A DNA stretch of 64,000 nt from Prosapia bicincta. Taxonomy: Eukaryota; Arthropoda; Insecta; Hemiptera; Cercopidae. How positions within the stretch are numbered: position 1 is the stretch's first letter; every line of letters starts with the position of its first letter. The DNA lies in the NCBI GenBank assembly GCA_036971475.1, contig JBAIZL010000002.1, positions 18,208,567-18,272,566 on the forward strand. Direction: 5' to 3'. Below are positions 11,252-21,845 of the stretch, piece by piece. Position numbers and translations under genes: made by a program. The notes under the pieces are model-generated. The model worked only from the letters and a program-made list of their open reading frames with translations. It made no database searches and had not been told where the DNA came from.

Positions 11252-14091
11252 ATGATTAACCAACCTTTCCACACACCTCACACTTCGACCACTTCATTAT
11301 ACCGACAACAATTTCCTACCAACTTTTCCACACCCTTCACACTTCGACCACTTCATTTTACCGAAAACAATTTCCTACCAAACTTTCCACATCCCTCACA
11401 CTTCGACCACTTCATTTTACCGAAAACAATTTCCTACTAACCTTTCCACACTCCTCACACTTCGACCACTTCATTTTACCGAAAACAATTTCCTACCAAC
11501 TTTTCCACACCCCTTACACTTCGACCACTTCATTTTACCGAAAACAATTTCCTACCAACTTTGCCACACCCCTTACACTTCGACCACTTCATTTTACCGA
11601 AAACAATTTCCTACCAACCTTTCCACACCCCTCACACTTCAACCACTTCATTTGACCGAAAACAATTTCCTACTAACGTTTCCACACCTCGCACACTTCC
11701 GCCACTTCATTTTACCGAAAACAATTTCCTACCAACCTTTCCACACCCCTCACACTTCGACCACTTTAGTTTACCGAAAACAATTTCCTACCAACTTTTC
11801 CACATCCCTCACACTTCGACCACTTCATTTTACCGAAAACAATTTCCTACCAACTTTTCCACATCCCTCACACTTCGACCACTTCATTTTACCGAAAACA
11901 ATTTCCTACCAACTTTTCCACACTCCTCACACTTCGACCACTTCATTTTACCGAAAACAATTTCCTACCAACTTTTCTACACCCCTTACACTTCGACTAC
12001 TTCATTTTACCGAAAACAATTTCCTACCAACCTTTCCACACCCCTCACACTTCGACCACTTCATTTTACCGAAAACGTTTTCCTACCAACTTTTCCACAC
12101 CCCTCACACTTCGACCCCTTTAGTTTACCGAAAACAATTTCCTACCAACTTTTCCACATCCCTCACACTTCGACCACTTCATTTTACCGAAAACGTTTTC
12201 CTACCAACTTTTCCACATCCCGCACACTTCGACCCCTTCAGTTTACCGAAAACAATTTCCTACCAACTTTTCCACATCCCTCACACTTCGACCACTTCAT
12301 TTTACCGAAAACGTTTTCCTACCAACTTTTCCACACCCCTCACACTTCGACCCCTTTAGTTTACCGAAAACAATTTCCTACCAACTTTTCCACATCCCTC
12401 ACACTTCGACCACTTCATTTTACCGAAAACAATTTCCTACCAACTTTTCCACACTCCTCACACTTCGACCACTTCATTTTACCGAAAACAATTTCCTACC
12501 AACTTTTCTACACCCCTTACACTTCGACCACTTCATTTTACCGAAAACAATTTCCTACCAACCTTTCCACACCCCTCACACTTCGACCACTTCATTTTAC
12601 CGAAAACAATTTCCTACCAACCTTTCCACACCCCTCACACTTCAACCACTTCATTTGACCGAAAACAATTTCCTACCAACGTTTCCATACCTCGCACACT
12701 TCCGCCACTTCATTTTACCGAAAACAATTTCCTACCAACCTTTCCACACCCCTCACACTTCGACCACTTTAGTTTACCGAAAACAATTTCCTACCAACTT
12801 TTCCACATCCCTCACACTTCGACCACTTCATTTTACTGAAAACAATTTCCTACCAACTTTTCCACATCCCTCACACTTCGACCACTTCATTTTACCGAAA
12901 ACCATTTCCTACCAACTTTTCCACACTCCTCACACTTCGACCACTTCATTTTACCGAAAACAATTTCCTACCAACTTTTCTACACCCCTTACACTTCGAC
13001 CACTTCATTTTACCGAAAACAATTTCCTACCAACCTTTCCACACCCCTCACACTTCGACCACTTCATTTTACCGAAAACAATTTCCTACCAACCTTTCCA
13101 CACCCCTCACACTTCAACCACTTCATTTGACCGAAAACAATTTCCTACCAACTTTTCCACATCCCGCACACTTCCGCCACTTCATTTTACCGAAAACAAT
13201 TTCCTACCAACCTTTCCACACCCTTCACACTTCGACCACTTCATTTTACCGAAAACGTTTTCCTACCAACTTTTCCACACCCCTCACACTTCGACCCCTT
13301 TAGTTTACCGAAAACAATTTCCTACCAACTTTTCCACACCCCTCACACTTCGACCCCTTTAGTTTACCGAAAACAATTTCCTACCAACTTTTCCACATCC
13401 CTCACACTTCGATCACTTCATTTTACCGAAAACGTTTTCCTACCAACTTTTCCACATCCCGCACACTTCGACCCCTTTAGTTTACCGAAAACAATTTCCT
13501 ACCAACTTTTCCACATCCCTCACACTTCGACCACTTCATTTTACCGAAAACGTTTTCCTACCAACTTTTCCACACCCCTCACACTTCGACCCCTTTAGTT
13601 TACCGAAAACAATTTCCTACCAACTTTTCCACATCCCTCACACTTCGACCACTTCATTTTACCGAAAACGTTTTCCTACCAACTTTTCCACACCCCTCAC
13701 ACTTCGACCACTTTAGTTTACCGAAAACAATTTCCTACCAACGTTTCCACATCCCTCACACTTCGACCACTTCACTTTACCGAAAACAATTTCCTACCAA
13801 CCTTTCCACACCCCTCACACTTCAACCACTTCATTTGACCGAAAACAATTTCCTACCAACTTTTCCACACCCCTCACACTTCGATCACTTCATTTTACCG
13901 AAAACAATTTCCTACCAACCTTTCCACACCCCTCACACTTCGACCGCTTCATTTTACCGAAAACAATTTCCTACCAACCTTTCCACACCCCTCACACTTC
14001 GACCACTTCATTTTTACCGAAAACAATTTCCTACCAACCTTTCCACACCCTTGACACATCGTCCGCTTCATTTGACCTAAAACAGTTTCCT
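11252..14091. repeat. 59 bp minisatellite array, about 48 units
   Basis: The unit contains cacttcgaccacttcatttt, accgaaaacaatttcctacc and aacctttccacacccctca in order, 59 bp in all. The variant unit aaccacttcatttgacc recurs at 11641, 12644, 13116 and 13824. These spacings are 1003, 472 and 708 bp, exactly 17, 8 and 12 units, so almost no indels have accumulated. An extra T at about 14012 is one exception. Units with cgttttcc and ccctttagttt variants cluster, and 11.64-12.05 kb closely repeats at 12.64-13.06 kb. All three plus frames of a unit lack stops and 59 is not a multiple of 3, so a frame cycles through them and gives a 365-codon frame (11561-12658) with a 59-residue period. I read it as satellite, not as a gene. 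Confidence 0.95.
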
Positions 14092-14421
14092 TGATCCTAA
14101 ATAGACCTATCTTCATCCGTTCCTGATCTTACGTTTCTTCACAGCATCGTCCATTAACAGTTTGGCTTTTTATATTTTTCCAATCAAATTTATGTTCTTT
14201 TCATTTTCAGTATTTTTGCCTAACTCTTTGCATCTTAACTTGACTTCTAACTAGACTCTCCCATTTAATTAGCTAAATTGTACCTCTAACCTAAACCAGA
14301 TATTTTACAGTCGCTTTTCATAGATGTAACGATGTAATTCCGTCTTCGGCTTTGCATTTTATTAATTCAACTTTTTTTCAAATTGCCGTTGCGCTTCCTT
14401 ATTTCTTCAACTTCTTTTTCC
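14092..14421. other. Flank between 59 bp array and repeat copy D
   Basis: No gene or repeat recognised. Confidence 0.35.
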
Positions 14422-14865
14422 AATTCCTTCTATTACTTCACACTCTCCTTATATATTTCTTGTTCAAATTTTTAATCGTTAACAAAATATTCATCCACTC
14501 AAGTTCGAATACATTTTTTAACTAGTAGTAGATTACACTAAATGTTAATACAGTTTTTTCTCCTTAATTCATTAGTTAAATTTAATACTGAATTTTTATG
14601 TGTAATGTAATTTTATAAATTTTAGTTTTATGTAGGAGAAAAAACTTTTGCAAAAGGCGCAAGTAGTTATTTCATTCCATTTGGCTTATAATATGTGATA
14701 ACGTATGATTTCATAAAACAGCTGTTTTAACGTTTAGGTTATGTTACTTTATTTGTAATAATTGTAATTATTTGATAAAAAGTAACTAAAATAATTTTTT
14801 TCTTTGTTTGATCTAAGTAGGAGTTGACTTTAAAAATATTTTGTTTATATTACTAGTTAAATGTA
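14422..14865 (+). repeat. Unnamed interspersed repeat, copy D
   Basis: A full-length plus copy: caattccttctattacttca, cttatatatttcttgttc, tatgtaggagaaaaaac, aaaacagctgttttaacg and the end aagtaggagttgac. The TA step is only a few units long here, against more than 60 bp in other copies, so the tract is variable within the family. Confidence 0.8.
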
Positions 14866-15175
14866 AAATCTTGTTTCTTCTGTTCTCGTTTCTTTTTACC
14901 TGTCCAGGTATATCTCTCTCATTGCCATTACAATGTAATTCTCCTCAGGCCCCAGATTTACCCGATCTACAATCGCCTCATTCTTGAACAATCTTTCACT
15001 TTACGACTCGCTATATATAGAGCTTACGTTTAGCACGCGCTATATCTCTTATCAGAATACTTGACGACTGAAAGACCGTACAATAACATTCCACAGAGCG
15101 GCCAATGTAATCTATCTTGTCCATAACTGACGGTTCACGGCCACTAAACGCGGCGCTACACTTCCTGTTTCAACA
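14866..15175. other. Spacer before 147 bp array
   Basis: No feature recognised. Confidence 0.35.
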
Positions 15176-15399
15176 GACATGATTTAAATAAATACAATCA
15201 TCGCCTTTGGATGAAGGTTTGTTCTTAATCTTATGTTAACTGGATCCATTTTCGAAACGAATCCTGTGTCCACTAGGTTCACAAAAAACCATATCGCTAC
15301 GCCCCTCATACACCGAATTAATAGATATTTCTAAATAAATAAAATCATCGCCTTTGGATGAAGGTTTATTCTTAATCTTATGTTAACTGGATCCAGTTT
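15176..15399. repeat. 147 bp tandem repeat, left part
   Basis: About one and a half units left of the PLE. The landmark ggatccag lies at 15242 and 15389, exactly 147 bp apart. The unit contains cctgtgtccactaggttcac, the segment starting catatcgctacgcccctcat, and aaggtttattcttaatctta. It continues on the far side of the PLE. Confidence 0.9.
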
Positions 15400-15436
15400 A
15401 TAAACAATATCAAGAGCACAGTGGTACAATATATTA

Positions 15437-15936
15437 CAATAAAAATATTGAAAAGAACCCCAATACCACAAAAATAATCAAAAATAACAAATAAGACAAG
15501 TTACTTAAGATTAAACCCTTATGTACATTTCGATGACCATGTCATCATCATCAGAGGGTCTAGTTACAAAACACAATCTAGCACACAAGAAGTTACAAAC
15601 TAGAATGATACCAATCGTTCTCCGCGGTCTCTATATATAGGCGTGAGGTAAGCTCCGCCCCCTCTCCGCCCTCGACCGACAAATAACGATCGGCCATCAG
15701 GAACCAAATAGGTTATGTCAAAAATTACATTATAATAATACATATGTAATAAAAACTACAGCAATAACAATTAATAAACTAAAAGTAATTAGATTAAAAC
15801 ATCGTAATTAGAAGAAAGCTATTTAAGTAAAGTATATAATGGTGAGTAAGGAATAGGTCCTTTATCTGCATTCATTAATTTACAATTTGATTTGACTATA
15901 AAAACACTTTCATAACTATTAAGTAACTTTTTTGAG
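15437..15936. repeat. PLE family A left inverted repeat
   Basis: 500 bp, inverted relative to 17851-18350 and nearly identical. It contains the last ~38 codons of the PLE frame (from about KLLNSYESVF to the stop), the AT-rich 3' region, a GC-rich stretch at about 15640-15710 with a TATATATA box, and a hammerhead motif on the minus strand. Confidence 0.92.
15515..15560 (-). ncRNA. Hammerhead ribozyme (PLE family A, left arm)
   Basis: The mirror image of the motif at 18228-18272 with the same boxes: ACCCT/AGGGT stem I, CTGATGA, T, GATGAC/GTCATC stem II with an ATG loop, GAAA, TGTACA stem III, and a cleavage triplet AUA. On this strand it lies downstream of the PLE stop codon. Confidence 0.7.
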
Positions 15937-16284
15937 TTTATACATTTAGCTAAAATAACATTTTTATCTAAATCATGCTGATTACTAAGGACATGTTCTG
16001 CTACACTTGATTTTTCAGGTCTTTCATATTTAATATGGGCAAGATGTTCTTTAAATCTGGTTACAATTTTTCTTTTAGTTTGACCTATATACATCTCGTT
16101 ACAAGTACTACAAATTATCTTATAAATACCTGATTTTTCCAACATTGGAATTTTATCTTTCGGGTTACACAATAAATGCTTGAGTTTATTTTGAGTTTTA
16201 TAGGCTATCTTAACATTTACCTTTTTAAAAATAGAGTCTAACCCTTTTGTTAAAATATTATCGAAAGGTAAACTAATAAAAGTA

Positions 16285-16286
<2 letters not shown>
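15819..16286 (-). CDS. PLE family A GIY-YIG endonuclease domain
   Basis: 156 codons, open from the A run at 16287-16319 down to a stop at 15819. The frame begins FISLPFDNILTKGLDSIF, as expected for the linker that follows PLE reverse transcriptase. It then reads KSGIYKIICSTCNEMYIGQT, the GIY and YIG motifs with a CxxC pair between them, then RFKEHLAHIKYE and VAEHVLSNQHDLD. GIY-YIG enzymes nick DNA, and in PLEs this domain primes insertion. It is normally fused to the RT. Here a homopolymer frame change separates the two. A one-base-longer or two-base-shorter run would join them, so slippage or an assembly error are the likely causes. The last ~38 codons are duplicated in the right inverted repeat. 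Confidence 0.9.

Positions 16287-16319
<33 letters not shown>
16287..16319 (-). repeat. 33-base A homopolymer inside the PLE coding region
   Basis: An uninterrupted run of T on the plus strand (A on the coding strand), at the join between RT and endonuclease frames. It encodes the polylysine seen near the end of the RT frame. Runs of this length are unstable in replication, transcription and sequencing. Confidence 0.95.
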
Positions 16320-16323
<4 letters not shown>

Positions 16324-17863
16324 CTTCTTTTTGAAGAGTGGTAGTTGTGTTCAAAACATATTTTAATCTTTGTTTTCTAACAATATTATCTATAATTTTA
16401 GCATCAAAATCGTTATATCTAGCCACTCCTTTGATATAATTAATTTCCTTATAAAAACGTCTAGGACTAAGTGGTACATTGATAGCTCTGTTAACCAAAC
16501 TGTTAAATGCTGCTATTTTATGTGTATAACAATGGTTGGAACTATTTAAAATATATCTGTTATTGTTAGTAGGTTTCCTGTAAATATCAAATTCAATTTT
16601 TTCATGATTTTTAATACACAGAATATCTAAAAATGGTAAACGATTATTAGTTTCTAATTCATAAGTAAACTTAATGGAACTATGTATACTATTAAGTTGG
16701 TTTACAAAAACATCAACATTACATTTACTGCTATCAAAGATCGCAAAAACATCGTCAACATATCTTAACCAAATCCTAGGAAAATAAGTAATACTATTCT
16801 TTAAGTTTTCTTCAAATCTGCTCATGAAAAGCTCAGCAATGAAAGGAGACAAACTGTTACCCATAGCAGTTCCATCACATTGTTTATAAAATTCATTATT
16901 AAATTTAAAGAAATTTTGGTACATACATATTTCAGTTAATTTGACATATTCGTTTATTTTAATAGGTTCGATGTTGTTTTCTTTTAAAAAATCTTCAACA
17001 AACAATATAGTTTCTTTAACAGGAATGCTAGGAAACAACGAACTTACATCTAAAGATACCATAATATCAGTACTACTAAGTTTTATATTCTTAACCTTGT
17101 TGACAAATTCTATGTTATTTTTAATAGGAAACATACCACGTTTTTCTTTTAAAGAAGTAAATTTATAGGCTAACCATTTTGATAAAAGGTAGGTTGGGGA
17201 ATCAATCCCAGAAACTATAGGTCTCATTGCTTTCCCTTCCTTGTGGATTTTTGGAAGGCAATATAACCTAGGTATAACAGCATTAGAAATTTTAAATTTA
17301 TAAATATCTTTCTTAGGAATGACTGAACTACAATTCTTAATAGTATCGTTTGTAACTTGAACAAACTTATTTAGTGGGTTTTTAACAATTTTCTGATAAG
17401 GGCCTTCTTCTAACATTTTAGTTACTCTATTGACATAATCGTTCTTGTCTAAAACTACAATTGTATTACCCTTATCAGCTTTTAAATAATAACAATCTTT
17501 GTTACAAAGACCTTTAACTAACTCAAAATTATTTTTAACATTAGCCGGTTTATTGGCCATACGAATATTATTTTCCATTTTAATTTTACAGGCGTTTCTT
17601 ATGTAATTTTTATCTGACTCTTTTAAATTAGAAATACTACTTTCTATATTAGCTACTATATCAACTACAGTTTTGTTAGTGTAATTGCAATGTGCAAAAT
17701 TTAACCCTTTACTTAATAAATTAATTTCTTCTCTATTAAAAGTTTGGCTAGATTCATTACGAACTAGCGGACAGGTAGGGTTTTTATTATTATTACCTAT
17801 TTCATCCAAATTTAAATGTTTAGTAATTGCTACAAACTTCTTATCCAGAACTCAAAAAAGTTA
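16320..17863 (-). CDS. PLE family A reverse transcriptase domain
   Basis: About 510 codons of open minus-strand frame. I extend it upstream of the first listed codon because VLDKKFVAITKHLNLDE continues the frame to a stop at the edge of the right inverted repeat. No ATG opens the frame, so the true 5' end is uncertain. Motifs in order: KADKGNTIVVLD near residue 115, MRPIVSGIDSPTYLLSKW, the catalytic-aspartate block IMVSLDVSSLFPSIPV, DGTAMGNSLSPFIAELF, and the active site RYVDDVFAIF near residue 350. FLDI and YRKPTNNN follow. These are the RT motifs of Penelope-like elements, not of LINE or LTR elements. No stop interrupts the domain before the A run. Confidence 0.92.
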
Positions 17864-18119
17864 CTTAATAGTTATGAAAGTGTTTTTATAGTCAAATCAA
17901 ATTGTAAATTAATGAATGCAGATAAAGGACCTATTCCTTACTCACCATTATATACTTTACTTAAATAGCTTTCTTCTAATTACGATGTTTTAATCTAATT
18001 ACTTTTAGTTTATTAATTGTTATTGCTGTAGTTTTTATTACATATGTATTATTATAATGTAATTTTTGACATAACCTATTTGGTTCCTGATGGCCGATCG
18101 TTATTTGTCGGTCGAGGGC

Positions 18120-18175
18120 GGAGAGGGGGCGGAGCTTACCTCACGCCTATATATAGAGACCGCGGAGAACGATTG
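18120..18175 (-). promoter_or_regulatory. Candidate internal PLE promoter segment
   Basis: A GC-rich patch (gagagggggcggagcttacc) next to ctatatatagagaccgcgg in an otherwise AT-rich element. The TATA-like box lies about 350 bp upstream of the RT frame. An identical segment occurs in the other arm. The assignment is based on composition only. Confidence 0.3.
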
Positions 18176-18227
18176 GTATCATTCTAGTTTGTAACTTCTT
18201 GTGTGCTAGATTGTGTTTTGTAACTAG

Positions 18228-18272
18228 ACCCTCTGATGATGATGACATGGTCATCGAAATGTACATAAGGGT
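18228..18272 (+). ncRNA. Hammerhead ribozyme (PLE family A, right arm)
   Basis: All parts are present. Stem I is ACCCT (18228-18232) with AGGGT (18268-18272), five pairs. Box 1 is CTGATGA (18233-18239). One extra U follows. Stem II is GATGAC (18241-18246) with GTCATC (18250-18255), six pairs and an ATG loop. Box 2 is GAAA (18256-18259). Stem III is the self-complementary TGTACA closed by the A-U pair, with cleavage triplet AUA (18265-18267). Such tiny stem III hammerheads are known from PLEs and are thought to work as dimers. The extra U after box 1 is shared by every family here. Confidence 0.72.
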
Positions 18273-18349
18273 TTAATCTTAAGTAACTTGTCTTATTTGT
18301 TATTTTTGATTATTTTTGTGGTATTGGGGTTCTTTTCAATATTTTTATT

Positions 18350-19020
18350 GGATCCAGTTTCGAAAAGAATCCTGTGTCCACTAGGTTCACAAAAAACCAT
18401 ATCGCTACGCCCCTCATACACCGAATTAATAGATATTTCTAAATAAATAAAATCATCGCCTTTGGATGAAGGTTTATTCTTAATCTTATGTTAACTGGAT
18501 CCAGTTTCGAAACGAATCCTGTGTCCACTAGGTTCACAAAAAACCATATCGCTACGCCCCTCATACACCAAATTAACAGATATTTCTAAATAAATAAAAT
18601 CATCGTCTTAGGATAAAGGTTTATTCTTACACTTATGTTAACTGGATCCAGTTCGAGACGAATCCTGTATTCACTAGGTTCATCGAAAAACCCTCTCGCT
18701 ACGTCCTTCATACACCGAATTAACAGACATTTTTAAATAAATACAATCATCGTCTTAGGATAAAGGTTTATTCTTACACTTATGTTAACTAGATCCAGTT
18801 CGAGACAAATACTGTATTCACTAGGTTCACCGAAAAACCCTCTCTTTACGTCCTTCATACACCGAATTAACAGACATTTTTAAATAAATACAATCATCGG
18901 ATTAGGATAAAGGTTTATTCTTAAACTTATGTTAACTGGATCCAGTTCGAGACGAATCCTGTATCCACTAAGTTCACCGAAAGCCTTCTCGCTACGACCC
19001 TCTCACACCGTATTACACCC
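18350..19020. repeat. 147 bp tandem repeat, right part
   Basis: The ggatccag landmark (or agatccag) falls at 18350, 18497, 18644, 18791 and 18938, exactly 147 bp apart each time. A partial unit follows to about 19020. Divergence rises to the right. With the left part the original array held about six units. Confidence 0.93.
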
Positions 19021-19163
19021 TTTTATAGATTCCCCGGACGACATTGCTACCATCTTCGAACTCCGCACTAAAATAACGTAACATATAAAACATATGATTT
19101 TTGTCTGTTACAACATATACTTACTAACTGTTTACATAAACTTGCATGAAGTTTTTATTTTGA

Positions 19164-19400
19164 ATATGTAAACAAAATCTCTTAACCATGAACACTTTTC
19201 ATTAAAACCCTTATGTACATTTCGATTTAGCAATCATCTTCAGAGGAAATTATTACAAGATTAACGTGTAATTAAGAGTTATTCTTATAAAAGTTTCCTC
19301 TGAAGATGATTGCTTTATAATCGAAATTGATGAAAGAATCTAAATGAAAAGTGTTTTCCCAAGAGGTTTTATTTACTTAAAATAAAATATTACACCACAG
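19164..19400. mobile_element. PLE-type palindrome, family F (copy 1)
   Basis: The inverted arms carry aacacttttcattaaaac, gcaatcatcttcagaggaaa and their reverse, around a ~40 bp centre. A related copy lies at 62633-62850, with the same tail motif attacaccacagtt. Each arm has a hammerhead motif and no protein is encoded. Confidence 0.75.
19205..19250 (-). ncRNA. Hammerhead ribozyme (family F, left arm)
   Basis: On the minus strand: stem I CCT with AGG, box 1 CTGAAGA, one U, stem II GATT with AATC, box 2 GAAA, stem III TGTACA and cleavage triplet AUA. All conserved positions are intact. The right arm (19294-19338, plus strand) keeps box 1, stem II and box 2 but has a different stem III region. 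Confidence 0.6.
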
Positions 19401-20457
19401 TTATTTCCTTAAAGTTTGTTATTAATGTAAGTTTATTTTTACTTTAAGTAATTTATTCCTGTTTTTGCTACTCGTTAATAACATTCTGAAAATTCCAATT
19501 TGTGGTGAAAAATATTTGTAAACAATAACTTGTTATGGTTCGCTGTACAAAGAAAGATTATTTGCATGTCGGAAATTACAGCAATCTGAATGCTCGAATT
19601 TTGTTTCATTTCCAAAGGCGTTTTAAAATTAAAAATGTTTCGCCTTATGCAAGCAGTTTGAAGACTCTATTTCTGAACAGCCGCTAAAGGACAACCAGTC
19701 ATCTGTCAATAGCAACTAATGTAGGCAAATACGTGACGGATTGTGTTCGCAGGCATCTCATTCATGCCGTGCGGTCACACCTATTGGCGACACGGCTGGT
19801 GCCAACTTGATAGCGTTCCAAAAATACTTTCACTGCTTACATGATTAGTCCTTGTAACTAGTCACGTGACATGCTTAGAAGGATTTCCTTCATTGTTTGC
19901 CAAATTACCACTATGATTGTTGGCATTTTAGTGCGATTGTTGACGCATTTGCTTTCCAAATACTGTATCATTCGTACGCAGTGTATTATTAATTTGTGCA
20001 AATCTTCCCCTTCGCTATGAATTCTACCCCCGAGAACTTTATTATTTTTTAAAGTTTTTGTACATTTATAGTTTTTTGTTCAACCCCAGCTTTCTTCAAA
20101 CGTATGATCTTATATGCCCTCCTGTATTTTCTCAACGCGAGTTATTCAGTGCCTCTTATGGCGCAATACAGTCCGCCTCTGATAACATTGCCTTTGGTAG
20201 GAAATGGCAGAGATGAGTCACACTATCAAGTTACTTCTAAATTTTCGAGATATCAACTACCAGTTTACAGTGTGTATACGATTATAGATAGCATCTCTAG
20301 ACTGTCCTGACCGCTGAAGGGTTAAGCAACCTTTCGGCCCGCACGCGCACACTCTAACACCCGCATATTAGTCACTAGATCAAATATGGGAAATTCTATA
20401 CCCACAAGACGATTGAAAACGTACTGTGCCTTAAAATGTGTCGCAATTATCTTAATC
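19401..20457. other. Intergenic, no confident feature
   Basis: A 68-codon frame at 20104-20310 starts with a hydrophobic stretch (MILYALLYFLNASYSVPL) that could pass for a signal peptide. It has no basic processing site and no usable donor that I can see, so I do not attach it to the fibrillin gene. Confidence 0.3.
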
Positions 20458-21092
20458 GCCTGGTAGCAGGTAGACCGGAAATTCACCCGGAATAGCTGGT
20501 AAACACCTGTATTCACCGAGGGTGACTGGTAGACACCTCTCTAACCTCATAGTATCTGGAGGGTAACTCTCTTGATTAAGGGCAGTTAGTAGACATCTCC
20601 ATTTATCCAGGATAGTTGGTAAACACCTCTATTCACCGGGGGTAGTTGGTAGACACCTCAGTTCACCCGGGGTAGTTGGTAGACTTCTCAGTTCGCCCGG
20701 GTAGCTCGTAAACGCCTCTACTCACCGGGGGTAGTAGGTAAACACCTCAGTTCACCCGGGGGTAGCAGATAGACTTCTCAATTCACCCGGAATAGCTTGT
20801 AAACACCTGTATTCACAGGGAGTAACTGGTAGACACCCCTCTAACCGCCTGGTAGCTGGTGGGTAACTCTCTTGACTAAGGGCAGTTATTACACATCTCA
20901 ATTTATCCGGGATAGTTGGTAGACACCTCTATTCACCTGCGGTAGTAGGTAGACACCTCAGTTCGCCGGGGGTAGCTAATAAACACCTCTATTCGCGCGG
21001 GGTAACTGGTAGACATTTCAGTTCGCCCGGGGTAGCTGGTAAACACCTCTGTTCACCGGGGGTGGTAGATAGACACCCCAGGTAGCGGGTAG
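20458..21092. repeat. 30 bp tandem repeat, about 21 units
   Basis: The unit starts ggtagttggtagacacctca and ends gttcacccgg, 30 bp. A distinctive run (acccggaatagct, then a ctaacc unit, then aactctcttga) starts at 20485 and again at 20785, 300 bp apart, giving a 10-unit higher-order period. The array is GC-richer than its surroundings. Stops in most frames argue against coding. Confidence 0.9.
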
Positions 21093-21845
21093 ATACCCCT
21101 TTTGAGGGGAGACACTCAGTTAGGAGCTTGCCTTTCCACCCCGATTGAAAGCCGGTAAGCTACCCTGGTCGTGCGGTACTATAATTTTTCCCAACAACAG
21201 GAGATAATCATCCATGTATTCCTTAACTTGAACAGGATCCTTTCCTTAACCCTACCTACCTCCATTTCCCCTTGCTTTCCCTTCATATAAAAGGGTGCAA
21301 CTGGTATCTACACCTCTATCTTCTATCTCTTTAGGGCCCCGTTAGGGCAAATCTATTTCAGGAACACGTCCCTGCACTTGCAATACAATGATCTCTCCTA
21401 TATCATCTATACCAGGGGTTAAGTTAATGGGACGGTTATTTGTTGCAAACACGGAACCCCGCTTCAGAGATCTAAGGTCAGCGCCTATCTGTGCGATGAC
21501 GTCATAGCTATTCAGGCTTGCCTTATTTTATTGGGTTTTATCTGTTTTTGGAGCAAATATTTTATCTCAGTAATCCGCTAAGTACTCCTAATACAGGCCC
21601 CCTCCCCAGACCAACTATTGTCGGATCGAAACTCATCCTTTTAGACCTTACTTATTGCGAACTGCTGTTGTTGCACTATGAATGCCAAAACAGGTCGTGG
21701 AGGTGTGAAGAGGGAGATTATCTACACACACAACGACTGTGTCGCATTTAAACTGTTGTTGGGTTCACCTCGTCAGTGCTAGATGAGATTCTAGCGAAAC
21801 GTCATAACTGCGATTTTGTGCACTCCAAAATGAACGGATGTACTC

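Larger units (their letters stand above)
15400..18349 (-). mobile_element. Penelope-like element, family A, near full length
   Basis: A 2,950 bp element flanked by an 11 bp target duplication ggatccagttt (15389-15399 and 18350-18360). It sits inside a 147 bp satellite array, so the pre-insertion sequence can be read. After a ~37 bp outer extension come two inverted repeats of 500 bp (15437-15936 and 17851-18350). Between them lies one minus-strand coding region: reverse transcriptase, then a linker, then a GIY-YIG endonuclease whose C-terminal end lies inside the left inverted repeat. PLEs are retroelements whose RT is related to telomerase, and inverted terminal copies plus a short outer extension are typical. 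The only visible break is a frame change at a 33-base A run. The arms are nearly identical, which suggests recent activity. Confidence 0.92.
17851..18350. repeat. PLE family A right inverted repeat
   Basis: The inverted copy of 15437-15936. It carries a second, non-functional copy of the last ~38 endonuclease codons, the GC-rich TATA-containing segment now upstream of the coding region (a candidate promoter), and a hammerhead motif on the plus strand. It ends at the target duplication. Confidence 0.92.

Noticed and set aside
11561..12658. 365-codon open frame with a 59-residue repeat
   Set aside because: It lies wholly inside the 59 bp minisatellite and is open only because no unit frame contains a stop. 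Neighbouring frames behave the same way, with no start context or splice sites.
20104..20310. Possible signal peptide exon for fibrillin
   Set aside because: It starts hydrophobic, but has no furin-type site, no donor in the required phase and no similarity to known fibrillin N-termini.
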